A stretch of DNA of 45,708 nucleotides from Candidatus Altimarinota bacterium (GCA_023260135.1 JALQWG010000011.1:1-45708), one strand, 5' to 3'. Shown: positions 30,732 through 39,471, numbered from the stretch's first letter. Notes: generated by a model not told the origin, from the sequence alone. Numbers and translations: made by a program.

Positions 30732-31481
30732 TTATCCTGTGAGCATCATCTTGGTCCCGAGTGCTCCTATCTCGACTGCCTGACAGTATTTACTGATGCG
30801 TATGAGCTTGATACCGTGACTTGCTACGAGCTCTGTGATCCAGTAGGGGATTTTCTCATTCGCCTTGACCTCGAGGATGGAGAGATGTGGTGAGAGCATA
30901 TATCACTCTGCTTGTGGTTCTCCGAGATTCAGGTATTTGGTTTTGTAACTCACATAGGTATCGAATGTGATACGGAGTCACTGGTCGTGTTCTGTTCAGA
31001 AGAATGCTTCTCGATTGTAGGTAGTGATAGCTGATGGTGTGAGTCTGTTTTCCTCTGCTATATGGAGTATCTCCTCTATCACCTGAGTATCCCTATCATC
31101 GTGCGGTGGTATGATGCCTTCGTGTATGAGTCGGAGTGCATCGCCATAGTTCATCGGAGCTCGACGTTTCTGTGTGACTCTATCGACTCGTTGCTTGATC
31201 TCTACATACACCTTACTGTCCTCATCGAATGCATCATCTGTCACATATCGTCTGATACGGAGCTTGCGTCGGAACTTGAGTCACTCTACCTTTTCCCAAT
31301 AGTGTCGTCTGTCCGGTGTGTCGTAGTAGAGACTCGAGAGTGTATATTTTCCATTTTCTGCGTGTGCATCAGGGACGACGTATTTGAGGAGGTCTTTTTT
31401 GAGTCGTTCTACTTGCTCGAGTGTCAGGATATACTTGAGTTCGAATCGATTGAATTTTCTGATAGTATCAGTGGATGACAT
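30732..31481 (-). CDS. VTC-domain protein (polyphosphate polymerase-like)
   Basis: 249 aa. A tunnel-fold VTC/CYTH-like domain begins RKFNRFELKYILTLEQVERL. It continues with LSSLYYDTPDRRHYWEK, a basic FRRKLRIRRY strand, VYVEIKQRVDRVTQKRRAP, and late LSILEVKANEKIPYWITELV. Eukaryotic VTC4 makes polyphosphate from ATP; bacterial homologs lack confirmed activity. As first gene of the VTC/DUF4956/CotH/lipoprotein operon it is preceded by an attenuator-like hairpin. Confidence 0.9.
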
Positions 31482-31487
31482 GATGAT

Positions 31488-31517
31488 AAAAAAAGATGAA
31501 GGTGTAAATCTTCATCT
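31488..31517 (-). terminator. Terminator-like hairpin in the VTC leader (possible attenuator)
   Basis: A perfect 8-bp stem AGATGAAG / CTTCATCT with 8-nt loop, followed by seven T on the minus strand, ends 6 nt before the VTC start codon. No minus-strand gene lies just upstream to need a terminator. Confidence 0.55.
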
Positions 31518-31607
31518 ATAGTAAGAATCGGGAGTAAGAATGTAGTAAGGTCTTACCATATATATTTTTATAAAAACATATAGTATAATCTCTCAAAAAT
31601 ATATAGT

Positions 31608-31634
31608 TTGACTTTGGCTTATTTTTCATATAAT
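31608..31634 (+). promoter_or_regulatory. Promoter of the AbiEi-like gene
   Basis: TTGACT (31608-31613) and TATAAT (31629-31634) with a 15-bp spacer. The ATG begins 8 nt after the -10, so the mRNA is nearly leaderless. Confidence 0.6.
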
Positions 31635-31642
31635 CGACACAT

Positions 31643-32434
31643 ATGGAAATACACAAAATCGTCAAAAAACTGGAGAAAAAAATGTGAAAAATTATCACAG
31701 TCCAGGATATCCGTGATCTCGTTGACCCTGGTGCACGAGGTATCGTCCGCGAGGATGCGAGAGTAGCGCAGACTGTCTATGCACTGAAGTGACAGGGGGT
31801 TATCCAGTCAATCCGCAATGGACTCTATTATGTCTCTGATGGTGAACTCGACGATGTAGAGTCTATCATCGACGTACACTACTGGGATATCGTTCGAACT
31901 ATTGTGGCGAGTGAAGTAGGGAAGGACTACATAATCGGATGAGAAAAGGCTCTCGAGCTCCTCATGATGGACTTCTCTATACCGTATACACTCATCATAT
32001 ATACGCGTGATACTGCAAAAAAGGTAGCGATATCTCCTCGTCATGAGATACTATTTCGTACTATGATAACGGGAGAGAAGACCTCTCGTGTGAATGCATT
32101 CGGCATACTGAAAAAGCAATCTACAGGTGTAGATATGAAAATAGAGAGCAAAAAAGAATCATTCTCTGTACTCGGATATGAGGCAGCACTCCTGGATACC
32201 CTCACGATACACGATCATGATGAGTGAGTAGCAGAGAGTCTTGCCCTCAAATTCCTGAAGCGCTATGAATCCAAGTGTGAGCGTGGCAATCTCGGTATCC
32301 TCGTCTCGATACGATATATCCGAGCAGTGAATCGACTTCGTCAGATAGCGCGAGATCACGGATATACGCGTCTCTATGAACTCTGTCTCGACGTCATCAA
32401 AAAAGAGTGAGGATGATGTTTCCTTACTCTTTAG
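31643..32434 (+). CDS. AbiEi-like winged-helix protein
   Basis: 263 aa. An N-terminal winged-helix region reads ITVQDIRDLVDPGARGIVREDARVAQTVYALKGQGVIQSIRNGLYYV (residues 18-64), with the QGVIQSIRNGLY wing typical of AbiEi-type antitoxin/transcriptional regulators. The C-terminal part (ESFSVLGYEAALLDTLTI, then IRYIRAVNRLRQIARDHGYTRLYELC) also fits that family. No AbiEii nucleotidyltransferase toxin is next to it, so a toxin-antitoxin role is uncertain. Its last 11 nt overlap a convergent small gene. Confidence 0.65.
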
Positions 32435-32705
32435 TAATATTTTCGATTGCTCCACTCCAAGAGTTGTGTCTGAAAACATTTTCAGTTCATTTCTTTACCT
32501 TTTTTGTTACATCTAATCAGTTTAGAAATACGTATCAACCATTGATTTTGACCTTTAGTCAATCCTCTGGAACTAGATATTCTTTTCAATTATGCCTAAG
32601 TTTGACTGCCCAATACTTTCAGCAGTTGCTCTCTGTTTTTATAAGAGTTTCAATATTTTGAGAATTTGAGCTTCATCATTCTGGCTCGAGTGTCGGTGTG
32701 TTCAT
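32424..32705 (-). CDS. Small protein of unknown function (open only under code 25)
   Basis: 93 aa. Eleven TGA codons are read as Gly; no TAA/TAG occurs before the final TAA. The first 25 residues are Ser/Thr/Asn/Glu-rich, followed by a basic beta-like domain (YWAVKLRHNGKEYLVPEDGLKVKINGGYVFLNGLDVTKKVKKG). A strong promoter with a palindrome lies directly upstream. No family recognised. The competing plus-strand reading is hydrophobic and unstructured, and is rejected. Confidence 0.6.
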
Positions 32706-32729
32706 TGCTTTTATTTTTTTAAAAGCAGG

Positions 32730-32757
32730 AATATAGGCAAAAATATTTTGATGTCAA
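32730..32757 (-). promoter_or_regulatory. Promoter of the 93-aa gene
   Basis: -35 TTGACA (32752-32757), 16-bp spacer, -10 TATATT (32730-32735). A leader inverted repeat TGCTTTTA / TAAAAGCA directly abuts the ATG. Confidence 0.7.
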
Positions 32758-32766
32758 AATATTTTT
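32739..32766. promoter_or_regulatory. Perfect palindrome overlapping the -35 box (operator candidate)
   Basis: Two perfect 13-bp arms (each AAAAATATTTTGA when read inward) are separated by TG. It covers the -35 of the small gene and touches the stop codon of the PH-domain gene. Confidence 0.6.
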
Positions 32767-33263
32767 TAATTTTCTGTATTGGTCATCACCTGTGCTGGGA
32801 TATGCGTCTTGATCATCTGGTATATCCTATATGGATCTCAGAGATAATGCACACGTCGTATATCATTGCGTTGCTCGAGGATGAGATGCCCATAGTTTAG
32901 GATACTTGCGAGGAGTCAGTGCTTTTCTACATCAACCTTTAGGACACTCTTGATATTCAAAAACTCGATATCATCTATGAGTATGAGGCTCGTATGGCTG
33001 AGAATAATTGACTCATGACTCACGAGCATGATACGCCCATAGAAGTCAATAATATTGAGTATTATCTGGACTATGAGATAGTTCACGGTAATGAGGAGTG
33101 TTGGGAGGAGTATATAGTTACTGAATTCTGGGGAAAATATATACTGATATTCATAAAATATCCATGTAAGTACCCCAAGTGGTATCAGGAGAAAAACGAA
33201 TTTGAATACCATAAAGAATAAAAGAATTCCATGGCGACAATATATCTTGTAATCAGTAGACAT
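32766..33263 (-). CDS. Membrane protein with bacterial PH domain (YdbS/bPH2-like)
   Basis: 165 aa. Two transmembrane helices (FFMVFKFVFLLIPLGVLTWIF and YILLPTLLITVNYLIVQIILNII) precede a bacterial PH-like domain (MLVSHESIILSHTSLILIDDIEFLNIKSVLKVDVEKHGLLASILNYGHLILEQ). The topology matches YdbS/DUF304 proteins, whose function is not well defined. Start ATG 33263 is chosen over an upstream in-frame TTG. It follows a small two-helix membrane protein by 29 nt, probably one operon. Confidence 0.8.
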
Positions 33264-33292
33264 AGGCAATTATTTTAGAATATAATAGCGTT

Positions 33293-33526
33293 TTATGGCT
33301 TGAGAAAGAGGGCTATGAGGGCAATAGACGTCACATATACACAAAGGCTTAACAACACGGTCAGCACCCATGGTTTACGGAAGGTCGGTAATATATATCA
33401 CTCATCAAAATCATGAATCCGTTTTTCCGTACGCCTGCGTATTGTATGAAGTCTCTTGAGTATAAAAAACACTCCAAAAAACCACAAGGTAGAATAACAG
33501 ATAACCACTAGTGCAAATGCGAACAT
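33293..33526 (-). CDS. Small two-helix membrane protein
   Basis: 77 aa. The helix FAFALVVICYSTLWFFGVFFIL (residues 2-23), a strongly basic cytoplasmic segment (KRLHTIRRRTEKR), a short loop with one TGA-Gly (DFDEGYILP), and a second helix VLTVLLSLCVYVTSIALIALFL. A hairpin membrane protein of unknown function, probably co-transcribed with the downstream PH-domain protein. The positive-inside rule supports the frame. Confidence 0.65.
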
Positions 33527-33645
33527 AGGCTATGGGTTAGAAGGAGGAAAATTTTACTGATAACAAAATCAATTGCAATGATTATTTTGATTTTTTTTCA
33601 CTTTTCTGTATTGTATGGGAAAATTAGCCCTTTACTTATAGTATT

Positions 33646-34419
33646 TTGAAGCTCCAAAAATACCTCGCACATGCTGGAATCTGCTCTCGTCGCAAGGCAG
33701 AAGAATATATTGAACAAGGATTGGTATCAGTAAACGATATCGTTGCACATATTGGTCAGGTGATCGATCCTGAAAATGATGTCGTGAAGGTGGATAATCA
33801 GGTGGTAGAAGATACAGAAAATCTCGTCTACTACGTCTACAATAAGCCACGTGATATCGTGACAACTTGTCTCTCCGGCAAGGACGATGAGCAGGGAATT
33901 ATGGATGTAGTTGATATACCTGAGAGGGTATTTCCAGTATGACGTCTCGATAAGGAGACTACATGACTCATCATCCTCACCAATGATGGCCGCCTCTCAA
34001 ACTACCTCATGCATCCTCGCTACGAACATGAGAAGGAGTATGTAGTAGAGGTCTACGGGAAGATAGATGATGCATCGCTCGAGAAGATGCGCAATGGGGT
34101 CAAGATAGAACTCAAGGATAATGGTTCTCGTACGCGAATTGTCCGTCGTATCGATGGCAAGGATACGGTCATCACTCGCAAGTACACTACCAAGCCATGT
34201 GAGATCACACGACTCTCGTCGTCCAAGTTCTCTATAATCCTCAAGGAATGAAAAAATCGACAGATTCGCCGTATGGTGGCTGCTGTCGATCATGATGTGA
34301 AGCGCCTGAAGCGCATCCGTGTGGAGAATATATTCCTCGGAGATCTCGCGGAAGGGCAGTGGAGACCGTTCACTCCTACAGAGAAGAAGGAGATTCTAAA
34401 GATGATTAGTGGAGAGTAG
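33646..34419 (+). CDS. 16S/23S rRNA pseudouridine synthase (RsuA/RluB family)
   Basis: 257 aa. An N-terminal S4 RNA-binding domain (KLQKYLAHAGICSRRKAEEYIEQGLVSVN, residues 2-30) is followed by the pseudouridine synthase core. The catalytic motif is PVGRLDKETTGLIILTND (Gly before RLD = TGA; catalytic Asp within RLD), then KEYVVEVYG and GKNRQIRRMVAAV. The start codon is TTG at 33646; no in-frame ATG or GTG exists nearby, and the conserved S4 start begins at once. It overlaps a convergent gene by 14 nt at the 3' end. Confidence 0.92.
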
Positions 34420-34948
34420 TTCAGGATTTTTCGGGAGAGGTCAGTCTTGATATCAAGATTCGCATCCTCTCTACTACTATTTGTTCTAGTCTATTCTCTG
34501 ATAATCTCCTCTCTACTATTTCTCTTTTTATAATTTCAAGTTTTCTGATTTTATCTTCGAGAGACTCTCTATAGTGTTCAATTGGCGCTATCTGCATATC
34601 TGGATCTCATCATGACGATATAATATCTATAGATCTTCTTTTTGTTGGAGTAGTGTCCATGTATTCCTGCCTCCTCTTTTTGCATCAATTACAAGTACCA
34701 TCACACATGGTCGGTTGTAGTGTACGGGCTCAACATGCTATTTTCGCAAAAGGATTATCGCGGGATTCTCATATAATAAATTCTCCTCAATCAAGCGAAT
34801 GGATATTCTTTTTTATTGTATTGATACTCATTTTGATGATATGGATTCTAGGGGCCAACACATATAGTCTGTATGCATTCAGTCATCATGATGGATTACC
34901 TTTATAATCATTTTTGCTGACAGCTGTAATTTTTCTGATAATAATCAT
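34406..34948 (-). CDS. Cys-cluster protein of unknown function (open only under code 25)
   Basis: 180 aa, no TAA/TAG over 180 codons. A basic N-terminal region (IIIRKITAVSKNDYKG, then VLAPRIHIIKMSINTIKKNIHSL) precedes a Cys motif C-G-A-R...M-C-D-G-T-C-N-G-C-K-K-R-R (about residues 85-105) that looks zinc-binding. A highly charged coiled-coil C-terminus completes it. A DNA- or RNA-binding role is a guess. Overlaps the end of the pseudouridine synthase gene by 14 nt. The hydrophobic plus-strand alternative at 34653-34907 is a shadow. Confidence 0.55.
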
Positions 34949-35105
34949 TCCATAAAGACGTACGTTTCATAAGGTGTTCTACTCAATATCTGCAGGATTC
35001 TTCAATTATGAAGGTTGGCTGTCATTAAAATTGCATGATAATCTTCTCTGCTAATTCAGTACTGTTCAGCTTGAGATGGAGATATTGTATTTTGCATACA
35101 TTATT

Positions 35106-36215
35106 TTATTTATGAAACTTCTTGTGTGCTTCCTTCAGTTTCGGATTGGTCACGTGTGTATACACTTGCGTCGTTGTGATCGAGGCATGACCGAGAAGTT
35201 CCTGTATTATACGTATATCAGCTCAGTTTGTCAATAGTGTTGTTGCAAAACTATGACGGAGCGTATGTGCATGCATATTTTTGAGTATGCCTGCTCGGAG
35301 TCCATAGTCCTTCACCATGTTGGTGATGAAGAATCGAGTAAGGCGTATGGCATCGTCTGAGAGGAGGGAAGAGTTAATATTCTCCTCGCTATAGTTGTGT
35401 CTGATGAAGAGGGGAGAGAAGTGGTCCCTGCGAGCACTCAGATATGCTTGTATCGCGTCTCGAGCTGTCTCGGTGAGATAGACTACACGGAGCTTGCCTC
35501 ACTTACCACGGACAGCGAATTCGAGTGTTTCGAAGTTCACATCTTGGCGACTCAGTGCTGTGAGCTCAGAGATACGCAGTCCAGTCGAATATATACACTC
35601 AGATATAGCGTAGTCACGCAGTCACTGTATCGTCTCTCGGGGTATTGCCGCAAAGTATCTCTCTATCTCTTCTCCCGTGAGGAATGTGACTTCTCGGTCC
35701 TGTACCCGCATGAGATCGAGTACTGTCGGATCGAGACAATCTATCTCTTCTTTCTTCAGATACTTGAGCCAAGATCTGATAGTGATTATATGCGCATTCA
35801 CTGTCTTCACGGAGAGTCATGAGTCTGCCAGAGAGAGGCGCCAAGTATCGAAGTCTTCCTTCTTGATATCTTCGATAGTTGGTTCTGGATAAGCTCGTGC
35901 AAGTTCGATAAGTGGTGATTTCCATGTCTTTACAGCTTCCTTATCGAGTGGTGGGAGGAAGTCGATAGGGGAGAGTTTTTCGTGATTCGTTTTTCTTGAT
36001 TCGTTTTCCGTTTTGTTATGCTGATGATAAGGGGCATCTGCTCCGGTTTCGGGCAGATTCTTCGTTCCTCAGAATGACAGGGAAGATGCTTCTGGTATAA
36101 TCCAACAGATGAATCTCCATATATGAAAAGCATATTGCTCCTGGGTCCGACGACTGCGACCTTTGTGCAAGCGGAGATATACGAGGAAGTTCTGTAGGGA
36201 AGTGAAGAGTGACAT
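35106..36215 (-). CDS. Tyrosine recombinase (XerC/XerD family) with an inserted repeat
   Basis: 369 aa. The C-terminal catalytic residues are all present: STGLRISEL (Arg), GKGGKLR (Lys), HTLRHSFAT (His-x-x-Arg), LLGHASI (His) and QVYTHV (Tyr nucleophile). An N-terminal SAM-like core-binding domain is present but enlarged. Between [10 protein letters not shown] and [10 protein letters not shown] lies a low-complexity segment ([25 protein letters not shown]) encoded by palindromic and reiterated DNA. Normal Xer proteins are ~300 aa. Its role is chromosome dimer resolution or integration; no attachment site or phage genes are seen, so the housekeeping role is favoured. Confidence 0.92.
36036..36082. 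repeat. Palindromic/GTCATTC-type repeat inside the tyrosine recombinase gene
   Basis: ATCTGC (36036-36041) and GCAGAT (36053-36058) form a hairpin, followed by the CAGAATGACAGGG end of a widespread dispersed repeat. It is translated in frame. Confidence 0.65.
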
Positions 36216-36234
36216 ATGCAGAGGTGAGTTATAT

Positions 36235-36262
36235 TTGACTTTTATCGGTAGATTTATATAAG
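36235..36262 (+). promoter_or_regulatory. Promoter of the 97-aa gene
   Basis: TTGACT (36235-36240), 16-bp spacer, TATAAG (36257-36262), only 8 nt before ATG 36271. Confidence 0.6.
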
Positions 36263-36270
36263 ATATATGA

Positions 36271-36564
36271 ATGAATACACCAAGGTCACTAGACTCTAGA
36301 TACATACCTATTTGACTCTCTCCCGTGATGAGAGTTACCCATATTGTTGTTAACCATGCTAGGGCTATTTTAGATGAAGCAGCAACAAAGAAGGGGTATT
36401 TATTTTATCCAGTACTATCTTGACAGTATGTATTAATACTCGAAGATAATGATACAAAAGAGAATAGGGATATGATAATTCAGGAGGCTGCAGATTGTTT
36501 TATGGCAAGTGGGTATGAGGTCGATGTTACGGATGGGGGATTTAGAGTATACTTTTCTAAGTAA
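36271..36564 (+). CDS. Small soluble protein of unknown function
   Basis: 97 aa with two TGA-Gly codons. Predicted mixed alpha/beta: MRVTHIVVNHARAILDEAATKKGYLFYPVLSGQYVLILEDND, a helix with DMIIQEAADCFMASGYEVDVTDGG, and a final strand. The second ATG (36271) is used because it fits a promoter 8 nt upstream; an internal ATG at 36328 would give 78 aa. Divergent from the recombinase. No family recognised. Flanked downstream by an inverted repeat. Confidence 0.6.
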
Positions 36565-36584
36565 TACATATCAAAATATATATC

Positions 36585-36612
36585 ACTTCACATAATGTAA
36601 CTTATGTGAAGT
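36585..36612. repeat. Perfect 11-bp inverted repeat after the 97-aa gene
   Basis: ACTTCACATAA / TTATGTGAAGT with TGTAAC loop. There is no immediate T-run, so it may be a weak terminator, an RNA stabiliser or a protein site. Confidence 0.6.
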
Positions 36613-36651
36613 AATTATAGGGTTTTTGAGAGTTATTGCAAGTTTTTGTGA

Positions 36652-36750
36652 ATGATTCTCATTTTCCATCTTTTCATACTTGTTGGATATATTTTTTATA
36701 TTATTGCGACCTCATTTATTATTAGTTATGATCTTGTAAGGTCGTTTTAA
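36652..36750 (+). CDS. Possible single-helix membrane microprotein
   Basis: 32 aa, ATG to TAA: MILIFHLFILVGYIFYIIATSF then a short polar end. Almost wholly hydrophobic, as in bacterial membrane microproteins. No clear promoter or start signal; AT-rich DNA easily makes such ORFs by chance. The rest of the 36565-37067 gap holds repeats and a palindrome near the next promoter. Confidence 0.25.
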   Translation: MILIFHLFILVGYIFYIIATSFIISYDLVRSF

Positions 36751-36950
36751 TAATTGTTTTTATTATTTAGGTATCTTCTGTATATTTTGATATATGAATT
36801 TTTAATTCTCGACGATAGAATGTTCGGAAAAGATAAAAAAACGCGTTAAATCGCAAATTTTTGAGTATGTATTTACTGGACTGGATTACTGATGGAAAAA
36901 GTTAATATTTCGGGGATTAGACTTCGGTAGAATTCATAGAAACACAGAAA

Positions 36951-36980
36951 ACTGGATTGCTTCGTACCTCGCAATGACGG
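36951..36980. repeat. Intergenic dispersed repeat (GGATTGCTTCG...GCAATGACGG type)
   Basis: The text ACTGGATTGCTTCG followed by CCTCGCAATGACGG matches a short repeat scattered through many bacterial genomes. Confidence 0.65.
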
Positions 36981-36988
36981 AAACTAAA

Positions 36989-37007
36989 AATGAGAATTAT
37001 TCTCATT
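36989..37007. promoter_or_regulatory. Fur-box-like 9-1-9 palindrome upstream of the aminopeptidase-like gene
   Basis: AATGAGAAT-T-ATTCTCATT is a perfect 19-bp palindrome with the geometry of a Fur-family box, 41 bp upstream of a TATAAT at 37048-37053. Confidence 0.4.
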
Positions 37008-37067
37008 AAATATATTTGCCTTTTAAAATCTTTGCATACACTCTCTGTATAATTTTTGTTACACTCT

Positions 37068-38267
37068 ATGAATCAACTCGAACAAGCATGTTATGATATC
37101 ATCACGAAGAATATGTGTCGCACAGATGAGAAAGTATATCTTCTCTATGATACAGAATCTCCTCTTGCGAATCTTCTCTCGAGTGCATATATATCAGTTC
37201 TAGACTCGATGCATGATGATAATATCACTGTACGAGAATTCAAGAATCCTCCTCAGCCTCTCTATCGTGGTGGTTTTGTAAATCAGGAAAATCCTCATGC
37301 AGATAAGCAAACACGTGTTATCACTTCACATAATATCGATGAGAATAAGCGTGTCTGACTCAATCATCATGAGGTTCTTGAGGTAAAAACAGCCAAAGAT
37401 ACTTCTCTCCAATCAGAACCTCAAGAGCAACTTGTTGATCCAGAGATTGAGTCCATTAAGAATGAGCTCATATCTCTCCCGAAGGGTTCGATTGTAATAC
37501 TTGTACAGTCTACGAACTTCCGTCTCTCGACATTCCGTATTCGTCTCGAACTCTTCCATCGTGGCATTCACGTCGTTGAACACAATCACCTCTCATATAT
37601 TCCTGAGGAACAGTTCGATACGTTTATCGACTGTCTCGTATATCGTACACCTGAGTATGTTCGTCTCGAGAGAAAATTTACCGAGCTTGCGGAAAATGCT
37701 GAAACTACTCGAGTACAATCTGTGAACGGGGAATTTCTCACCTTTTGACCTGTTGAGAAGATTCGCGGTAATACGGGAGACTATACTGGTATTGAAAATA
37801 AGGGTTGAACATTCCCTATTGGTGAGACATTCACTGAAGCAAAGGTTCTCGATAATGTAAACGGCCGATGTCTCGTGGATACATATCCGAGGGAGGATTT
37901 TTCTATAGAGATATGTGAACCATTCGAACTCGTGATCGAACATGGTAGAGTACTTCCCTCGCCACACTTCCCTCCTGGATTCCAGAAGCTCTATGACTGG
38001 GTGATAGAGTACGAATGAGAGATGCTCGTACGTGAACTCGGATTCGGACTCAATCCTGCGATATCAACCACTACTCCCCTACGAGATATCAACTTCCATG
38101 AACGCAAGGTATGAGTGCATCTCTCTCTCGGGAAGAAGCATGGAATATTCGGTAAAAAACTCCCAAAAGCAGAAATTCAGAGGTTCCATATTGATGTATT
38201 CGTCGCACTAGAGTCAGTCTATATGGGTGATACTCAGGTGTTTCGTGATGGAAAGTGGTGTGTATAA
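37068..38267 (+). CDS. M29 aminopeptidase-like metalloprotein
   Basis: 399 aa. The C-terminal half matches thermophilic M29 aminopeptidases: GETFTEAKVLDNVNGRCLVDTYP (Glu ligand), RELGFGLNPAIS (Glu), GVHLSLGKKHGIFGKKLPKAEIQRFHIDVFV (His, then His-x-Asp). The N-terminal half is Asp/Glu-rich and less conserved. Should remove N-terminal residues from peptides with two metal ions. The TATAAT at 37048-37053 and ATG 37068 imply a leader of under 10 nt. A palindrome upstream hints at metal or stress control. A terminator follows. Confidence 0.78.
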
Positions 38268-38299
38268 TAAAACTCAGGAAAAGCTCCTGAGTTTTATTT
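38268..38299. terminator. Bidirectional intrinsic terminator
   Basis: AAAACTCAGG / CCTGAGTTTT stem with AAAAGCT loop between convergent genes; T-runs on both sides. Confidence 0.8.
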
Positions 38300-38836
38300 T
38301 GTCATTGGTATATTTTTCTCCACTCGTACTGCGAGTCACCCCTTGATACTCTCGTCGAATGAGAGTCTATCGACGAGCCTTTCTGTTATATAAAAAAGTC
38401 CCCTTCCCCGTTTTTCCATATGGACTCATTGCGCATTGTGTTCCTCGAGTTTTTGGTTTTTTATCTCTTCCATATGTGTTGCATCTTTGGAGTCCTTGCC
38501 CTTGCCCGTATCATGAACTTCGAGTGTGATGGAGAAATCCTTATTTTCATTCTCGTGTGCTCGGATGATACAAGAGTCGAGGTCTCATGCGGTGCTCCCA
38601 TGTTCTATAGCGTTATTTACGAGTTCATCAGTGATGAGGACGAATCTCCCACGCCATACCGTATCAATATTGTACTTATCAAAAATATACCCAACAAAAT
38701 CACGAATAATCTTGGATTGCGTATGATCAGCTCAAAAATCAATCTGACATGCAATATTTTTATTGCTATCTGCGATTGATTGGAGTTCGGCTCTAGCCTG
38801 CTCCGAATCAAGATGTGATATATCGATAATATGCAT
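38294..38836 (-). CDS. Histidine-kinase-like ATPase (RsbW/anti-sigma serine kinase-like)
   Basis: 180 aa. GHKL ATPase motifs: N-box TDELVNNAIEHGS, G1 EVHDTGKGK, G2 RGRGLFYITERLVDRL. No phospho-acceptor His domain and no membrane segment, as in RsbW/SpoIIAB-type anti-sigma factors and partner-switch kinases. TGA-Gly codons include STAG and AQG. No sigma factor or anti-anti-sigma partner lies adjacent, so the target is unknown. Confidence 0.82.
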
Positions 38837-38893
38837 TGTAGATACTTTTTTTCAGTATAGCGTGTATATTCGAAAAAAGCAAAAAAACAATAA

Positions 38894-38926
38894 AAAAATC
38901 CCCGATATGCTCGGAGATTTTTCATA
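38894..38926 (-). terminator. Intrinsic terminator of the HU gene
   Basis: AAAATCTCCGA / TCGGGGATTTT stem (one mismatch) with seven T on the minus strand. Confidence 0.75.
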
Positions 38927-38933
38927 TATTCGA

Positions 38934-39206
38934 CTAGCGAACTGCTTCCTTAAGGGTCTTACCAGCGCGGAATACTGGAGTCTTCATAGCTGCGATCTTG
39001 ATCTTCGCACCAGTCTTAGGGTTAACACCGTTGCGAGCTGCACGCTGAGAAACCTTCCATGCACCAAATCCAGTAACATTTACCTCCTCACCCTTCTTGA
39101 GTGACTTAGTAATAACTTCGATCTGAGCTGCGAGGCTCTTTGCTACTGCATCCTGAGAGAGACCTGCCTTAGCGGCTACAGCCTTGATAAAGTCCTGCTT
39201 CTTCAT
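38934..39206 (-). CDS. hup: HU-family DNA-binding protein
   Basis: 90 aa, the exact size of HU. Starts MKKQDFIKAVAAKAGLSQDAVAKSL and contains VNVTGFGAWKVSQRAARNGVNPKTGAKIKI (beta arms with the Pro tip NPKTG) and a C-terminal AGKTLKEAVR helix. Nucleoid-associated histone-like protein. Contains no TGA; all Gly are GGN, as expected for a highly expressed gene. Strong promoter upstream and terminator directly downstream: a monocistronic unit. Confidence 0.97.
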   Translation of the reverse strand: MKKQDFIKAVAAKAGLSQDAVAKSLAAQIEVITKSLKKGEEVNVTGFGAWKVSQRAARNGVNPKTGAKIKIAAMKTPVFRAGKTLKEAVR

Positions 39207-39241
39207 AAGTGGAAAAAGTTAAGAAATAAAGGACAAGACTG

Positions 39242-39269
39242 ATTATAGACAGACGAAAAATAATTGCAA
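39242..39269 (-). promoter_or_regulatory. Promoter of the HU gene
   Basis: TTGCAA (39264-39269), 16-bp spacer, consensus TATAAT (39242-39247). Confidence 0.75.
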
Positions 39270-39441
39270 TACTTTTTTGCTTTTTCTGTCCGTTAAAAGT
39301 CTTGTCAATATCTATTTTTTCCTCTCTAGTAAAGGGAAAACCCACCTTTTTTTGTTTTGGCTCTGTGATGCGGAAACCGCTATGGAATGCGGAAAATAGA
39401 CTACTCATCTGTATAAAAAATGTACACGAGAATTTTCTCAT

Positions 39442-39471
39442 AAAAAATAGGTGCCAAAGCACCCATAAAAA
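39442..39471 (-). terminator. Intrinsic terminator of mraY
   Basis: GGTGC / GCACC stem with CAAA loop and T-run on the minus strand, 16-45 nt after the mraY stop. Confidence 0.7.

Noticed and set aside
35106-36215. Prophage or integrative element
   Set aside because: Recombinase only; no att repeats, structural genes or adjacent tRNA.
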